The notes: a model not told the origin generated them from the sequence alone. Counted from the first letter of the stretch, positions 14,934 through 23,132 are shown. The stretch is DNA of 49,936 nt from SM23-28-2 sp964512285 (GCA_964512285.1 CAZEJO010000011.1:1-49936); one strand, 5' to 3'. Program-made: numbers and translations.

Positions 14934-16466
14934 ATGAACGAACGTCAGTTGCCCATCATCGTCGGAGCGGCCCAGTACACCAATCGCTCTGACGACCCAG
15001 ACGATGCTCTGGGGCCGCTGGAGATGATCGCCAAGGTGGCAAGAGGGGCCGAGGCGGATGCTGAGTGCAAGGGGCTGCTGGAGCGGCTGGACTCGGTTGG
15101 GGTGGCCAATATTCTCTCTTGGTCCTATGGGGATGCGCCTGGACTGCTGGCCGAGACGGTTGGCGCCCAGCCGACCGATAAGTGCTACACGGCGGTTGGC
15201 GCCACTGCGCCACAGTGGTTGATCAATCGCACGGCGGAGCGCATCGCGCGGGGCGAGACTCGCCTGGCGCTGGTGGCAGGAGCGGAGGCGATGCGCTCGG
15301 TAGTCAGGCTGGGGACGAGCGGGCGACAAGACTGGCGGGGCGGCCAGCGAGGCTGGCGACGCGGGCAGCGCTGGACACCTCCCGAGGCCATGGCTGGGGA
15401 TGCCCGAATGGGAAGCAGCGAAATCGAGGTGCGCCACGGTGCCAATGCGCCGTTGCGTATCTACCCTCTGTTCGAGAACGCGATTCGGGCTCACAAGGGG
15501 CGGCCCATCGGTGAGCATCAGAAGCACCTGGCAGCGCTGTGCGCGCGCCTGGCGCGGGTGGCCAAGGCCAATCCGTTTGCCTGGTTCCGCGACGGCAAGA
15601 CGGCGGAGGAGATCGGGACGATCACCTCGGAGAACCGCATGATCTGCTTTCCTTACCCCAAGTACATGAACGCCATCATGGAGGTGGACCAGGCGGCGGC
15701 GGTGATCATGACCAGCGTGGGCACTGCTCAGGAGCTGGGCATCCCCAAGGAGAAGTGGGTGTACATCTGGGGATGCGCCGACGCCAACGACCTCTGGTAC
15801 TTAAGCGAGCGTCTTAACTACTACAGCTCGCCGGCCATGGCCCTGGTTGGTCGAAGGGCTCTGGAGATGGCAGGCCTTGGCGTCGAAGAGATCGACTGGT
15901 TCGACCTCTACAGTTGCTTCCCGTGTGCGGTGGAGCTTGCTCTGGACATGCTGGGCATCGGCGAGGACGATCCGCGGCCCGTTACCCTGGTGGGGGGCCT
16001 CCCTTACTTCGGCGGCCCGGGCAACAACTACAGCCTGCACGCCGTGTGCGCCATGGTGGAGCGGCTGCGCCGGGAGCCCCAGCGCAAGGCGTTGGTGAGC
16101 GGAATGGGCTGGTACGTCACGAAGCACACTCAGGGGATCTACAGCGGCATGCCGCCGGAGCGCGAGTGGAGGAGGGCCGATTCGCTGCAGGATCAGGCGG
16201 AACTGGACGCCATGCCTCATCCGCCGCTAGTGGAAGCGCCGCAGGGAGCCGGGGCGGTAGAAACGTATACGGTCGTCTTCGATCGCGAGGGCGAGCCGAA
16301 GTTCGCGATAGTGCTCGGTCGTCTGGAAGACGGGGGCAGGTTCATCGCCAATACGGAGCCGGATCCGGAGCTGCTGCGGTGGATGACGCAGGAGGAGATG
16401 GTGGGTCGGAGGCTGAAGGTGCGGCACGATGGCGAGACAGGCCGCAACATCGTGGCGATCGAGTGA
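14934..16466 (+). CDS. Thiolase-like protein type 1 (TLP1-like) with additional C-terminal domain
   Basis: A 510-residue protein often labelled acetyl-CoA acetyltransferase. The N-terminus LPIIVGAAQYTNR and the NNYSLHAVCAMVERLR segment are typical of the mycobacterial TLP1 group. At the nucleophile position it reads YTAVGATAPQWLINR, with Thr91 where thiolases have Cys, so it also lacks the catalytic thiol. The last 100 residues form the extra C-terminal domain of that group. Residues 133-146 contain a tandem duplication (DWRGGQR/GWRRGQR). It is the fourth thiolase-fold gene in 6.5 kb and follows the DUF35-SCP2 gene by 155 bases, with no clear promoter of its own. Confidence 0.85.
   Translation: MNERQLPIIVGAAQYTNRSDDPDDALGPLEMIAKVARGAEADAECKGLLERLDSVGVANILSWSYGDAPGLLAETVGAQPTDKCYTAVGATAPQWLINRTAERIARGETRLALVAGAEAMRSVVRLGTSGRQDWRGGQRGWRRGQRWTPPEAMAGDARMGSSEIEVRHGANAPLRIYPLFENAIRAHKGRPIGEHQKHLAALCARLARVAKANPFAWFRDGKTAEEIGTITSENRMICFPYPKYMNAIMEVDQAAAVIMTSVGTAQELGIPKEKWVYIWGCADANDLWYLSERLNYYSSPAMALVGRRALEMAGLGVEEIDWFDLYSCFPCAVELALDMLGIGEDDPRPVTLVGGLPYFGGPGNNYSLHAVCAMVERLRREPQRKALVSGMGWYVTKHTQGIYSGMPPEREWRRADSLQDQAELDAMPHPPLVEAPQGAGAVETYTVVFDREGEPKFAIVLGRLEDGGRFIANTEPDPELLRWMTQEEMVGRRLKVRHDGETGRNIVAIE
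15330..15371 (+). repeat. 21-bp in-frame tandem duplication in the TLP1-like gene
   Basis: Units 15330-15350 and 15351-15371 share 16 of 21 bases and encode DWRGGQR and GWRRGQR. The basic Trp-Arg-Gly insert lies between two conserved blocks and probably forms a surface loop. Confidence 0.65.
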
Positions 16467-16512
16467 GAGCTTGGCCTTGAGAGCGTAGGGGGTACGGCGG
16501 GCGTTCTTGCCA

Positions 16513-17841
16513 CTAATCGAAAGTGTAAATCGGGCCGAAGTACTCCCACCTGCCCTTGCCATCCTCCACCACGACATGCTCCATGGGACCGGACTGGAGG
16601 GTCCAGTGGTCGGTGTCGCTTATAGTGACGGTCACACCCTCCAGTAGCAGATCGCTACGGTAGTCCGTCAGGGACTCGACGGCGTCCATCAGGCCGTCTC
16701 GGGTCAGGTCGTCACAGGTTCTGCTGAGCGCTTCGACCATAACCTCCGCTATCAACTGGCCGAAGACGGTGAAAACGCCGGGGGTTGGCCCGCCATAGTC
16801 CTGCATGATCTGATGGTGCTGGGCTATGGCCGGGTCGTCGGTGTTGTCCGGCATCTTGAAGGCGTTGAATGAGATCAGGCCCTCTGCCTGCTCAGCGGGG
16901 ACGAACTGGAACAGGATGGGATCGGAGTTGACGTAGCTAGCCAGGAACTGGGGGTGCCATTCCATACGGTTGGCCTGTTTGATGGCCTGGGAAGTGAAAC
17001 CGGGCGTGGAATAGAGGACGACCACCTCAGCGCCGGAGTTCTTCATGTTGCTCACCTGAGAGCTGATAGAGACCGCGGTGGCCTCATAGCTCTGCTCGGT
17101 GACCAGTTCGTTCTTTTCGGGATCGAGGCCAGCCTTCACCCCTTCCAGGCCATCCCAACCGAGATGCTGGTTCTCCCAGAGGACAGCCACCTTCTTGCCC
17201 GGCAGATTCTCGGAGATGTACTGGCCATAGAAATATCCCTCCGTGCGGTAGTCGGGCACGCCGCCGACGGACCAGGGGAATTCCTCGGGGTCGGCACCCC
17301 AGGTGTGCGCGCCCCCAACGATGAACAGGTCGGGCACTCCCAGCTCGTTGAGGTAGGCCTGAACGCCGGAATGAGGGTGATCGCCTACCGCTCCGAAGAT
17401 AGCGAATACCTTCTCTTGCTCCAGCAGCTTTCGGGTCACCTCAAGGGCCTTTGCGGGGTCGCCGCCGTTGTCCTCTACCTTTAGGACGATGTCGCGACCG
17501 CAGACGCCGCCTTGGGTCTCGTTGAGCCACTTGAAGTAGGCTTGCTCCGTCTGGGGGAGCATGGAGTAGACCGCGCCGAAGGTGCCACTAAGCATGGCGT
17601 GCTGGCCGAGGATTATTTCTGTATCGGTGATGCCTGGCGCCGCTGCCGTCGCGGTGGGCGTATCCGTTGGCGTGGCGGTGTCGGTGATGGTGGGAGTGGG
17701 AGTGGGAGTGGGAGTGCCGACCTCCGTCTCCTCGCCTTCACAGGCTAACGTCAGAAGAATGGTGACGAGGGATGCCAGAAGGAAAACGGCCAGAAGGCTG
17801 CTACGCTTGCAGGTCATGGGTACATGCTGCATGATTCGCAT
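16513..17841 (-). CDS. Branched-chain-amino-acid-type ABC substrate-binding lipoprotein (LivJ/LivK family)
   Basis: A 442-residue orphan receptor, paralogue of the one at 905-2329. The signal peptide ends in the lipobox LTLAC (Cys34), followed by a Thr/Pro linker of about 34 residues made partly of TPTPTPTP (GTGGGA repeats on the plus strand near 17690-17715). The binding domain starts near GITDTEIILGQHAMLSG and shares ARKVAVLW-like, LDPEKNELV and EQSYEATAVSISSQVSNMKN segments with its paralogue. The frame is open to 17889, but the start at 17841 is preferred: AGGAG lies 5 bases upstream and the promoter at 17872-17899 would start transcription inside the longer frame. No permease or ATPase gene is adjacent. 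Confidence 0.88.
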   Translation of the reverse strand: MRIMQHVPMTCKRSSLLAVFLLASLVTILLTLACEGEETEVGTPTPTPTPTITDTATPTDTPTATAAAPGITDTEIILGQHAMLSGTFGAVYSMLPQTEQAYFKWLNETQGGVCGRDIVLKVEDNGGDPAKALEVTRKLLEQEKVFAIFGAVGDHPHSGVQAYLNELGVPDLFIVGGAHTWGADPEEFPWSVGGVPDYRTEGYFYGQYISENLPGKKVAVLWENQHLGWDGLEGVKAGLDPEKNELVTEQSYEATAVSISSQVSNMKNSGAEVVVLYSTPGFTSQAIKQANRMEWHPQFLASYVNSDPILFQFVPAEQAEGLISFNAFKMPDNTDDPAIAQHHQIMQDYGGPTPGVFTVFGQLIAEVMVEALSRTCDDLTRDGLMDAVESLTDYRSDLLLEGVTVTISDTDHWTLQSGPMEHVVVEDGKGRWEYFGPIYTFD

Positions 17842-17871
17842 CCTTTCTCCTCTTCGGTCGGGTCTGGGAGC

Positions 17872-17899
17872 ATTGTAGACTGATGGCATCTAAGGTCAA
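17872..17899 (-). promoter_or_regulatory. Promoter of the second binding-lipoprotein gene
   Basis: On the minus strand TTGACC (plus 17894-17899), a 16-base spacer and TACAAT (plus 17872-17877) lie 30 bases before the ATG. Its position excludes translation from the frame start at 17889. Confidence 0.6.
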
Positions 17900-17934
17900 C
17901 TATCAGGCAGGCGTGGGCCGCGGCGGTGCTTGAA

Positions 17935-17962
17935 TTGAAAGATTTTTTGTGCATGCTATACT
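17935..17962 (+). promoter_or_regulatory. Promoter of the argF-cdaA-cdaR-der-plsY operon
   Basis: TTGAAA (17935-17940), a 16-base spacer and TATACT (17957-17962) with an extended TGC element. The 14-mer CATGCTATACTAGC around the -10 is also present in the nuo promoter at 30309-30322. Confidence 0.7.
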
Positions 17963-17993
17963 AGCTATGTAAGGAGAGGAGGCTTTCTGAGGA

Positions 17994-18917
17994 TTGCACG
18001 GGCGGCACCTCATATCGGTTGCTGATCTCTCTCCGCAGGACGTCCAGCGGGTCGTCGATATGGCCTTGCAGATGAAGAATGACCGGTCGGTGGCCATACT
18101 GGGCGGGAAGACCCTGGCCCTTCTGTTCGAGAAGCCATCCCTGCGCACGCGAGTGAGCTTCGACGTGGCGATGCAGCAACTGGGTGGTCATGCCCTCTAC
18201 CTGTCGCCGGCAGAGGTGGGCCTGAGCGAGCGAGAGCCTGTGGCGGACGTGGCGCGGGTTCTCAGTCGCTACGTGGACGCCATCGCCGCCCGCACCTTCA
18301 AGCACGAGACGGTGGAAGAGCTAGCTCGCTGGGCGGACGTTCCGGTGATAAATGCCCTCTCCGATGGCGAGCATCCCTGTCAGGCGCTGGCTGATCTGCT
18401 GACCATCTACGAGAAAAAGGATCGTTGGCGGGGCCTCGTGCTCTCTTTTGTTGGCGACGGCAACAACGTTGCGCGCTCGCTCATGCTGGGGTCGGCCATG
18501 GTGGGAATGGACTTTCGGATTGCCTCGCCGCAGGGCTATCGTGTATCCAGGGCGCTGGTAGACAAGGCAGAGGGTCTGGCCGCTGCCTCGGGGGCTGCGG
18601 TTGTCTGCGTCGAGTCGCCTCAGGAGGCGGTTCGCGGCGCCGATGTAGTGTATACCGATGTCTGGGCGAGCATGGGCCAGGAGAAGGAGCAGGCGGAGAG
18701 GCGGCGGGCCTTCAGCGGCTACCAGGTGAATGGCGAGCTGCTGGCCCTGGCCTCGCCTGACGCCATCGTGATGCATGATCTGCCTGCTCACCGTGGTGAG
18801 GAGATAGCGGACGAGGTGATCGAGGGGCCTCAGTCGGTGGTCTTTGACCAGGCGGAGAACAGGCTGCACGCTCAGAAAGCCGTGCTGGCCTTAATACTGG
18901 GCGGAGAGGGAACCTAA
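17994..18917 (+). CDS. argF: Ornithine carbamoyltransferase with HDLP in place of HCLP
   Basis: A 307-residue carbamoyltransferase forming citrulline from ornithine and carbamoyl phosphate in arginine synthesis. The carbamoyl-phosphate loop is SLRTR (residues 49-53), followed by HPCQALADL and DVWASMGQE. The usual ornithine-binding HCLP motif reads HDLPAHRGEEI, with Asp262 (codon GAT at 18777-18779) instead of the Cys that contacts ornithine. The SMG loop supports ornithine-type specificity, but the Asp leaves substrate or kinetics open. Translation starts at TTG because an in-frame TGA lies 6 bases upstream; AGGAGAGGAGG precedes it. It is the first gene of the operon, 5 bases before cdaA. Confidence 0.88.
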   Translation: MHGRHLISVADLSPQDVQRVVDMALQMKNDRSVAILGGKTLALLFEKPSLRTRVSFDVAMQQLGGHALYLSPAEVGLSEREPVADVARVLSRYVDAIAARTFKHETVEELARWADVPVINALSDGEHPCQALADLLTIYEKKDRWRGLVLSFVGDGNNVARSLMLGSAMVGMDFRIASPQGYRVSRALVDKAEGLAAASGAAVVCVESPQEAVRGADVVYTDVWASMGQEKEQAERRRAFSGYQVNGELLALASPDAIVMHDLPAHRGEEIADEVIEGPQSVVFDQAENRLHAQKAVLALILGGEGT

Positions 18918-18922
18918 GGAAC

Positions 18923-19747
18923 ATGGGCGGCTTCATTAACAGTATCGAAGATGCTCTGGGGCAGTTCGGGCCAGCCAGTGTTGTCGACATCCTGATCATC
19001 GCTGGCATCATCTACCTCGTTCTTCTGCTCATGCGGGGAACGACCGCCGTCTTTCTGGCGCGAGGCATTGTCATCCTTCTGGCGGTGGCCTTCTTTCTGG
19101 TGCGGGTCTTCGAGCTGACGGTTCTGGACTGGCTGGTGCGCAACTCTTTCCCGGCTCTGCTGATCGCCATCCCTATCATCTTCCAACCGGAGATCCGGCG
19201 CTTCCTGGCGCAGGTGGGACGAACCGGTCGGTTCGGGCGGGCGCTGGGTCCTGGCTACGATAGCGTTCTCGACGCGGTGATCGAGGCGTCGGAGAATCTC
19301 TCCCAGCGTCGCCACGGCGCTCTGATGGTGCTGGAGCGGGAGACGGGGCTAGAGGAGTACGCCGATACCGGCGTGCGGCTGGACGCTACGCCATCGGTGG
19401 AGCTGCTGCAAGGCCTCTTCTATCCCAACTCGCCCCTTCACGACGGTGCGATGATCCTGCGGGGAGATAAGGTAGTAGCTGCCGGTTGTACGCTTCCCCT
19501 CTCGGACAGAGCGGATCGCGGGCACATGGGCACTCGCCATCGGGCGGCTCTGGGGATCAGCGAACGGACGGATGCCGTGACGGTTGTTGTCTCCGAGGAG
19601 AGGGGCGACATCTCGGTGGCGGCCAACGGACGGATGATCTCCCGGCTGGAGAAGCCGCGCCTGCGGGCCATCCTCCGAAGCCTGTTCAGCACCGCGTGGG
19701 AGCGGGACCGTGCCCCCGTCCGTGGCCTGGGACGGTTCTGGCGATGA
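18923..19747 (+). CDS. cdaA: Membrane diadenylate cyclase CdaA
   Basis: A 274-residue enzyme condensing two ATP into the second messenger c-di-AMP at the membrane. Three N-terminal membrane helices (about residues 18-80, e.g. VVDILIIAGIIYLVLLLM) precede IIFQPEIRRFLAQVGR and the DAC domain. Catalytic motifs HDGAM and GTRHRAALG are intact. The partner gene cdaR follows, as in Firmicutes cdaA-cdaR-glmM operons, but no glmM follows here. A 20-bp palindrome begins directly after the stop codon and separates it from cdaR. c-di-AMP usually controls potassium and osmotic balance and cell-wall homeostasis. Confidence 0.93.
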   Translation: MGGFINSIEDALGQFGPASVVDILIIAGIIYLVLLLMRGTTAVFLARGIVILLAVAFFLVRVFELTVLDWLVRNSFPALLIAIPIIFQPEIRRFLAQVGRTGRFGRALGPGYDSVLDAVIEASENLSQRRHGALMVLERETGLEEYADTGVRLDATPSVELLQGLFYPNSPLHDGAMILRGDKVVAAGCTLPLSDRADRGHMGTRHRAALGISERTDAVTVVVSEERGDISVAANGRMISRLEKPRLRAILRSLFSTAWERDRAPVRGLGRFWR

Positions 19748-19767
19748 GCGGAAGGGCGCCCTTCCGC
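19748..19767 (+). other. Perfect 20-bp palindrome between cdaA and cdaR
   Basis: GCGGAAGGGCGCCCTTCCGC starts on the base after the cdaA stop. As RNA it folds into an 8-bp stem with a GCGC loop. A second small hairpin, CGTC-TGTTCT-GACG, follows at 19768-19781. No T-tract follows, so it may be an intercistronic processing or attenuating structure rather than a full terminator. Confidence 0.55.
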
Positions 19768-19791
19768 CGTCTGTTCTGACGACACTGCGGG

Positions 19792-21090
19792 GTGGCTGCA
19801 TTGACACGTCTGCTGCGGGAATTCTTCAGGGTTAGCCGAGCCGTAATAGCGACTTCTATCGGGTCGGTCAGGGGTAACTTCGGTCTGGCTGTCCTGTCGG
19901 TGGCTCTGGCCTTCGGCGTGTGGATGTTCATCGTCGACACCGAGCATCCCACGCGGACGGGCGTTTTCCCGGTGGACATTCCGGTGGAGCCTGTCAACAT
20001 GCCGGAGGGACTGACTCTTGGTAGCCCCTTGGGCAATGTAACCCTGCGCGTCGAGGCAGATGAGGATATTTGGGACCAACTCGTAGCTAGCGACTTCAAA
20101 GCTACCGTGAATCTGCTGGGAGCTCAGATAGGTACACAAGACGTAGAGGTTCAGGTTGAGCTGCTGGGCGAGCGCAAGGGCCTGCGCATAATCGAGGTCA
20201 TACCGACGGTGCACTCGCAGGGAGCGCCGCCGGGCACCGTGCGCGTCGAGCTGAAGCCCCTGGTGAGCCAGGTCGTGCCGGTGTCTCTGGACTTGGTGGG
20301 ATCGCCTCCCATGGGGTATGAGATGTCCACGCCCAGTGTGGAGCCTGTGCAGGTGGTGGTATCGGGCCCCGAGGATCTGGTGAGCCGAGTAGAGTCAGCC
20401 GTGGCCAGCGTCGACCTGTCGGGGGTGGTGAGTGATGTGCGGCAGACCTATTCTCTGGAGCCGCATGACGACAGCGGCTTCATTGTGGCGGGGGTGACCC
20501 TCGATCCCAGCAGCGTCGACATCGAGATAGCGGTGGAGCAGAAGCGCTTCAGCCGGCTGGTGGTGGTCAGTCCCTCGCTGGAGGGCAGCCCGGCTGCCGG
20601 CTATAACGTGACGTCGGTGGAACTGGATCCGACCAGCGTAACCTTGCTAGGCCCTCTGGAGCTTCTGAACGTCACCAGTTTTGTGGTGACCGACGAAATC
20701 GATATCACGGGCGCCACCAATGACGTAACTCGCCTCGTTAACATAGTCGGGGTGCCTCGAGGCGTCAGTGTAACATCGAGCACCGTGACCGTGCGGGTAA
20801 GCATCGCTCCGGGTGAGGGCGAGGCGACCTTCGGGGTGGCACCGCAGTGGACGGGGGTGGCGAGCGACCTGCGGGTGGTGAGCGTCACCTCCTTGGTGCA
20901 GGTGACACTTCAGGGTGAACTGCCGACGCTGCGAAACGTCTCGCCTGATCAGGTGACGGTGAGCGTTGACTTATCGGACTTGGCTGCCGGCAGCCATCGT
21001 CTGGAGCCGCAGGTGGAGGCCCCCGGCGGATTGCAGGTGGCCGACATATCGCCTACGTCGGTCGAGGTGCTGCTGGAGCCAGTGCCATGA
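19792..21090 (+). CDS. cdaR: YbbR-domain protein, CdaA regulator CdaR
   Basis: A 432-residue membrane-anchored protein. A single N-terminal helix (FGLAVLSVALAFGVWMFIV, residues about 31-49) is followed by an extracytoplasmic region of repeated YbbR domains, each with patterns like PVSLDLVGSPPMGYEMS, PVQVVVSGPEDLVSRV and VTLLGPLELLN. CdaR binds CdaA and tunes c-di-AMP synthesis. The GTG start is used; a TTG three codons later is an alternative. Its stop overlaps the start of der (ATGA), so the two are translationally coupled. The protein lies outside the membrane and may sense cell-wall state (known for the family, not seen here). Confidence 0.85.
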   Translation: MAALTRLLREFFRVSRAVIATSIGSVRGNFGLAVLSVALAFGVWMFIVDTEHPTRTGVFPVDIPVEPVNMPEGLTLGSPLGNVTLRVEADEDIWDQLVASDFKATVNLLGAQIGTQDVEVQVELLGERKGLRIIEVIPTVHSQGAPPGTVRVELKPLVSQVVPVSLDLVGSPPMGYEMSTPSVEPVQVVVSGPEDLVSRVESAVASVDLSGVVSDVRQTYSLEPHDDSGFIVAGVTLDPSSVDIEIAVEQKRFSRLVVVSPSLEGSPAAGYNVTSVELDPTSVTLLGPLELLNVTSFVVTDEIDITGATNDVTRLVNIVGVPRGVSVTSSTVTVRVSIAPGEGEATFGVAPQWTGVASDLRVVSVTSLVQVTLQGELPTLRNVSPDQVTVSVDLSDLAAGSHRLEPQVEAPGGLQVADISPTSVEVLLEPVP

Positions 21091-22460
21091 GAGAGGCCGG
21101 TCCCCTGACCGAGGAGATTCTCGAGGGGAAGGGGGCCGCAGGGGCCCAGAAGCCGCTGGTAGCTATCGTTGGCCGCCCCAACGTTGGTAAGTCAGCCCTA
21201 TTCAACAGGCTCATCGGCTCCCGCAAGGCTCTGGTGGAGGACATCCCCGGCACCACCCGCGACCGCCTGTACGCCGATGTGGAGTGGAGGGAGCAAGCGT
21301 TCAGGCTGGTCGATACCGGTGGCCTGGACCCCAGCGGCGAGGAAGGCTACATGCCCCTGGTGAAGCGACAGGTGGAGGTGGCGCTGGCGGAGGCTGATGT
21401 CATCGTCCTGGTGGTGGACAGCAGGGATGGCGTCACCGCCACCGATCAAGAGATCGCCAACCTCCTACGGCGGGCAGACAAGTCGCTGGTTCTGGCAGCC
21501 AACAAGGCTGACAACGAGGCTCGTCTGGAGGCGGCGGTGGAGTTCTACGAGCTGGCGCTTGGCGAGCCCATCCCTGTGAGCGCCTACCACGGCCTGGGCC
21601 TGGCCGAGCTGATGGATCGGCTGGTTCTGCTCCTGCCTGCTGGGGCGGTAGGGGCCGTGCCCGCCGGCCTGCGTTTGGCCATTGTGGGCCGACCGAATGT
21701 CGGCAAGTCGTTGCTTCTCAACGCTATCCTGGGTCAGGAGCGGGTGATCGTCAGCGAGGAGCCAGGGACCACCCGCGATGCCATAGACATAGCTTTTCGC
21801 TATCAGGAGCAAGACCTGGTGCTGGTCGATACGGCTGGCATCCGTCGCCGCGGGCGCATTCAGGGCGGTGTGGAGAAGCACAGCGTTCTGCGAGCGGAGA
21901 AGGCTATCGATAGGGGTGATGTGGCTCTGCTGGTAACCGATGCCAGCGACGGGCTCACTGCCCAGGATGCCCACATCGCGGGGTATGTGGCCGAGGCGGT
22001 CAAGGGTCTGGTGATAGCCGTCAATAAGTGGGACCTCATGCCCGGCGACAGTGAGACGCGGGCGGCCTTCGCCAAAGCGGCCCGAGCGCGTCTGCGCTTC
22101 CTGCCCTGGGCTCCTTTGTGCTTCGTTTCGGCTAAGGAGCGCAGCGGCATCGATGAACTGCTCGATGCGGCCCTGGCGGCGGGGGCGGCGCGCGAGGAGC
22201 GGGTGGCTACTGCTGAACTGAATGTCGCCATGCGCAAGGCTGTGGCGGCCCATAGCCCGCCCTCCGTCCGGGGACAGCGGCTGAAGCTGCTCTATGTGAC
22301 CCAGGCCCAGACGCGGCCACCCACGTTCGTGTTCTTTGTGAACGCTCCCTCGCTCCTCCACTTCTCTTATCGACGCTATCTGGAGAACTCCATCCGTAAG
22401 GTTTTTGGCTTTCAGGGAACGGCTATCAAACTGATCTTCCGCAGTCGGAGTGAGGTCTAG
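21087..22460 (+). CDS. der: Ribosome-assembly GTPase Der (EngA)
   Basis: A 457-residue tandem-GTPase required for 50S ribosomal subunit maturation. The first G domain has GRPNVGKSALF (residues 29-39), GTTRDR, DTGG and NKAD. The second has GRPNVGKSLLL (near residue 201), GTTRD, DTAGI and NKWD. The C-terminal KH-like domain begins near TAELNVAMRKAV and ends with RKVFGFQGTAIKLIFRSR, as in E. coli and B. subtilis Der. About 20 extra N-terminal residues precede the first G domain. It overlaps cdaR by 4 bases and is followed by plsY after 3 bases. Confidence 0.97.
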   Translation: MREAGPLTEEILEGKGAAGAQKPLVAIVGRPNVGKSALFNRLIGSRKALVEDIPGTTRDRLYADVEWREQAFRLVDTGGLDPSGEEGYMPLVKRQVEVALAEADVIVLVVDSRDGVTATDQEIANLLRRADKSLVLAANKADNEARLEAAVEFYELALGEPIPVSAYHGLGLAELMDRLVLLLPAGAVGAVPAGLRLAIVGRPNVGKSLLLNAILGQERVIVSEEPGTTRDAIDIAFRYQEQDLVLVDTAGIRRRGRIQGGVEKHSVLRAEKAIDRGDVALLVTDASDGLTAQDAHIAGYVAEAVKGLVIAVNKWDLMPGDSETRAAFAKAARARLRFLPWAPLCFVSAKERSGIDELLDAALAAGAAREERVATAELNVAMRKAVAAHSPPSVRGQRLKLLYVTQAQTRPPTFVFFVNAPSLLHFSYRRYLENSIRKVFGFQGTAIKLIFRSRSEV

Positions 22461-22463
22461 GGG

Positions 22464-23132
22464 ATGGTTTGGCAGTACGTCGTTGTCGCCTTGGTGGGCT
22501 ACCTGATGGGGGCCATTCCCAGCGGCTGGCTGGTGGGTAAGCTCACGCGAGGCATCGATATTCGCGAGTACGGCAGTGGGGCGACGGGTACCGCCAACGT
22601 CCTGCGCAGCCTGGGGCTTCGGCCGGCCCTCCTGGTTCTTGTCGCTGATATCCTCAAGGTGTATGTGACCGTCCTGGCCATCTGGTACATCTTTGAGCCT
22701 TATGAGGGAGCGAACACAGCTCATAACCTGCAGGCGGTAGCGGGGGTGGCGGCGATCATTGGTCATGACTGGCCGGCATACCTCGGGTTCAGGGGAGGCA
22801 AAGGGGTTGCTGCAACCTACGGAGCGTTCTGTGCCATGCTCTTCTTCCCTCTGAGTGTCCCCGGGCTGCTGGCGGCGGCGATAGCGCTCGTTCTGACTTT
22901 TCGCTATATGTCTCTCATGTCGGTGACCACCGTTCTCATGGGGTGGGCTGCCTTCTTGGGGCTGGCAGTGGCGGGTCTCGTTCCTTACGCCTTCGCCATA
23001 TTCGGCGGCATTGCATCGGCGCTGGTGCTGTTCCAGCATCGAGAGAACATTCAGCGGCTGCTGTCTGGCACGGAGCCGAAGATAGGTAAGGGGGGACAAA
23101 GACGTTTTCAGAGACCTCCACAAAGGGTGTAG
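22464..23132 (+). CDS. plsY: Acyl-phosphate:glycerol-3-phosphate acyltransferase PlsY
   Basis: A 222-residue membrane enzyme making 1-acyl-glycerol-3-phosphate, the first step of bacterial phospholipid synthesis. Motif 1 is GAIPSGWLVGK, and motif 3 is GHDWPAYLGFRGGKGVAATYG. The phosphate-binding motif 2, usually GSGNPGATNVLR, reads GSGATGTANVLR, keeping the outer residues but changing the centre. About seven hydrophobic segments agree with the family topology. It follows der, a common gene order. The last 20 residues are basic and probably cytosolic. Confidence 0.92.
   Translation: MVWQYVVVALVGYLMGAIPSGWLVGKLTRGIDIREYGSGATGTANVLRSLGLRPALLVLVADILKVYVTVLAIWYIFEPYEGANTAHNLQAVAGVAAIIGHDWPAYLGFRGGKGVAATYGAFCAMLFFPLSVPGLLAAAIALVLTFRYMSLMSVTTVLMGWAAFLGLAVAGLVPYAFAIFGGIASALVLFQHRENIQRLLSGTEPKIGKGGQRRFQRPPQRV

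Noticed and set aside
17842..17889. Upstream 16-codon extension of the second binding lipoprotein
   Set aside because: A good promoter starts transcription inside it and a strong ribosome-binding site precedes the ATG at 17841; the extension would also spoil the signal peptide.
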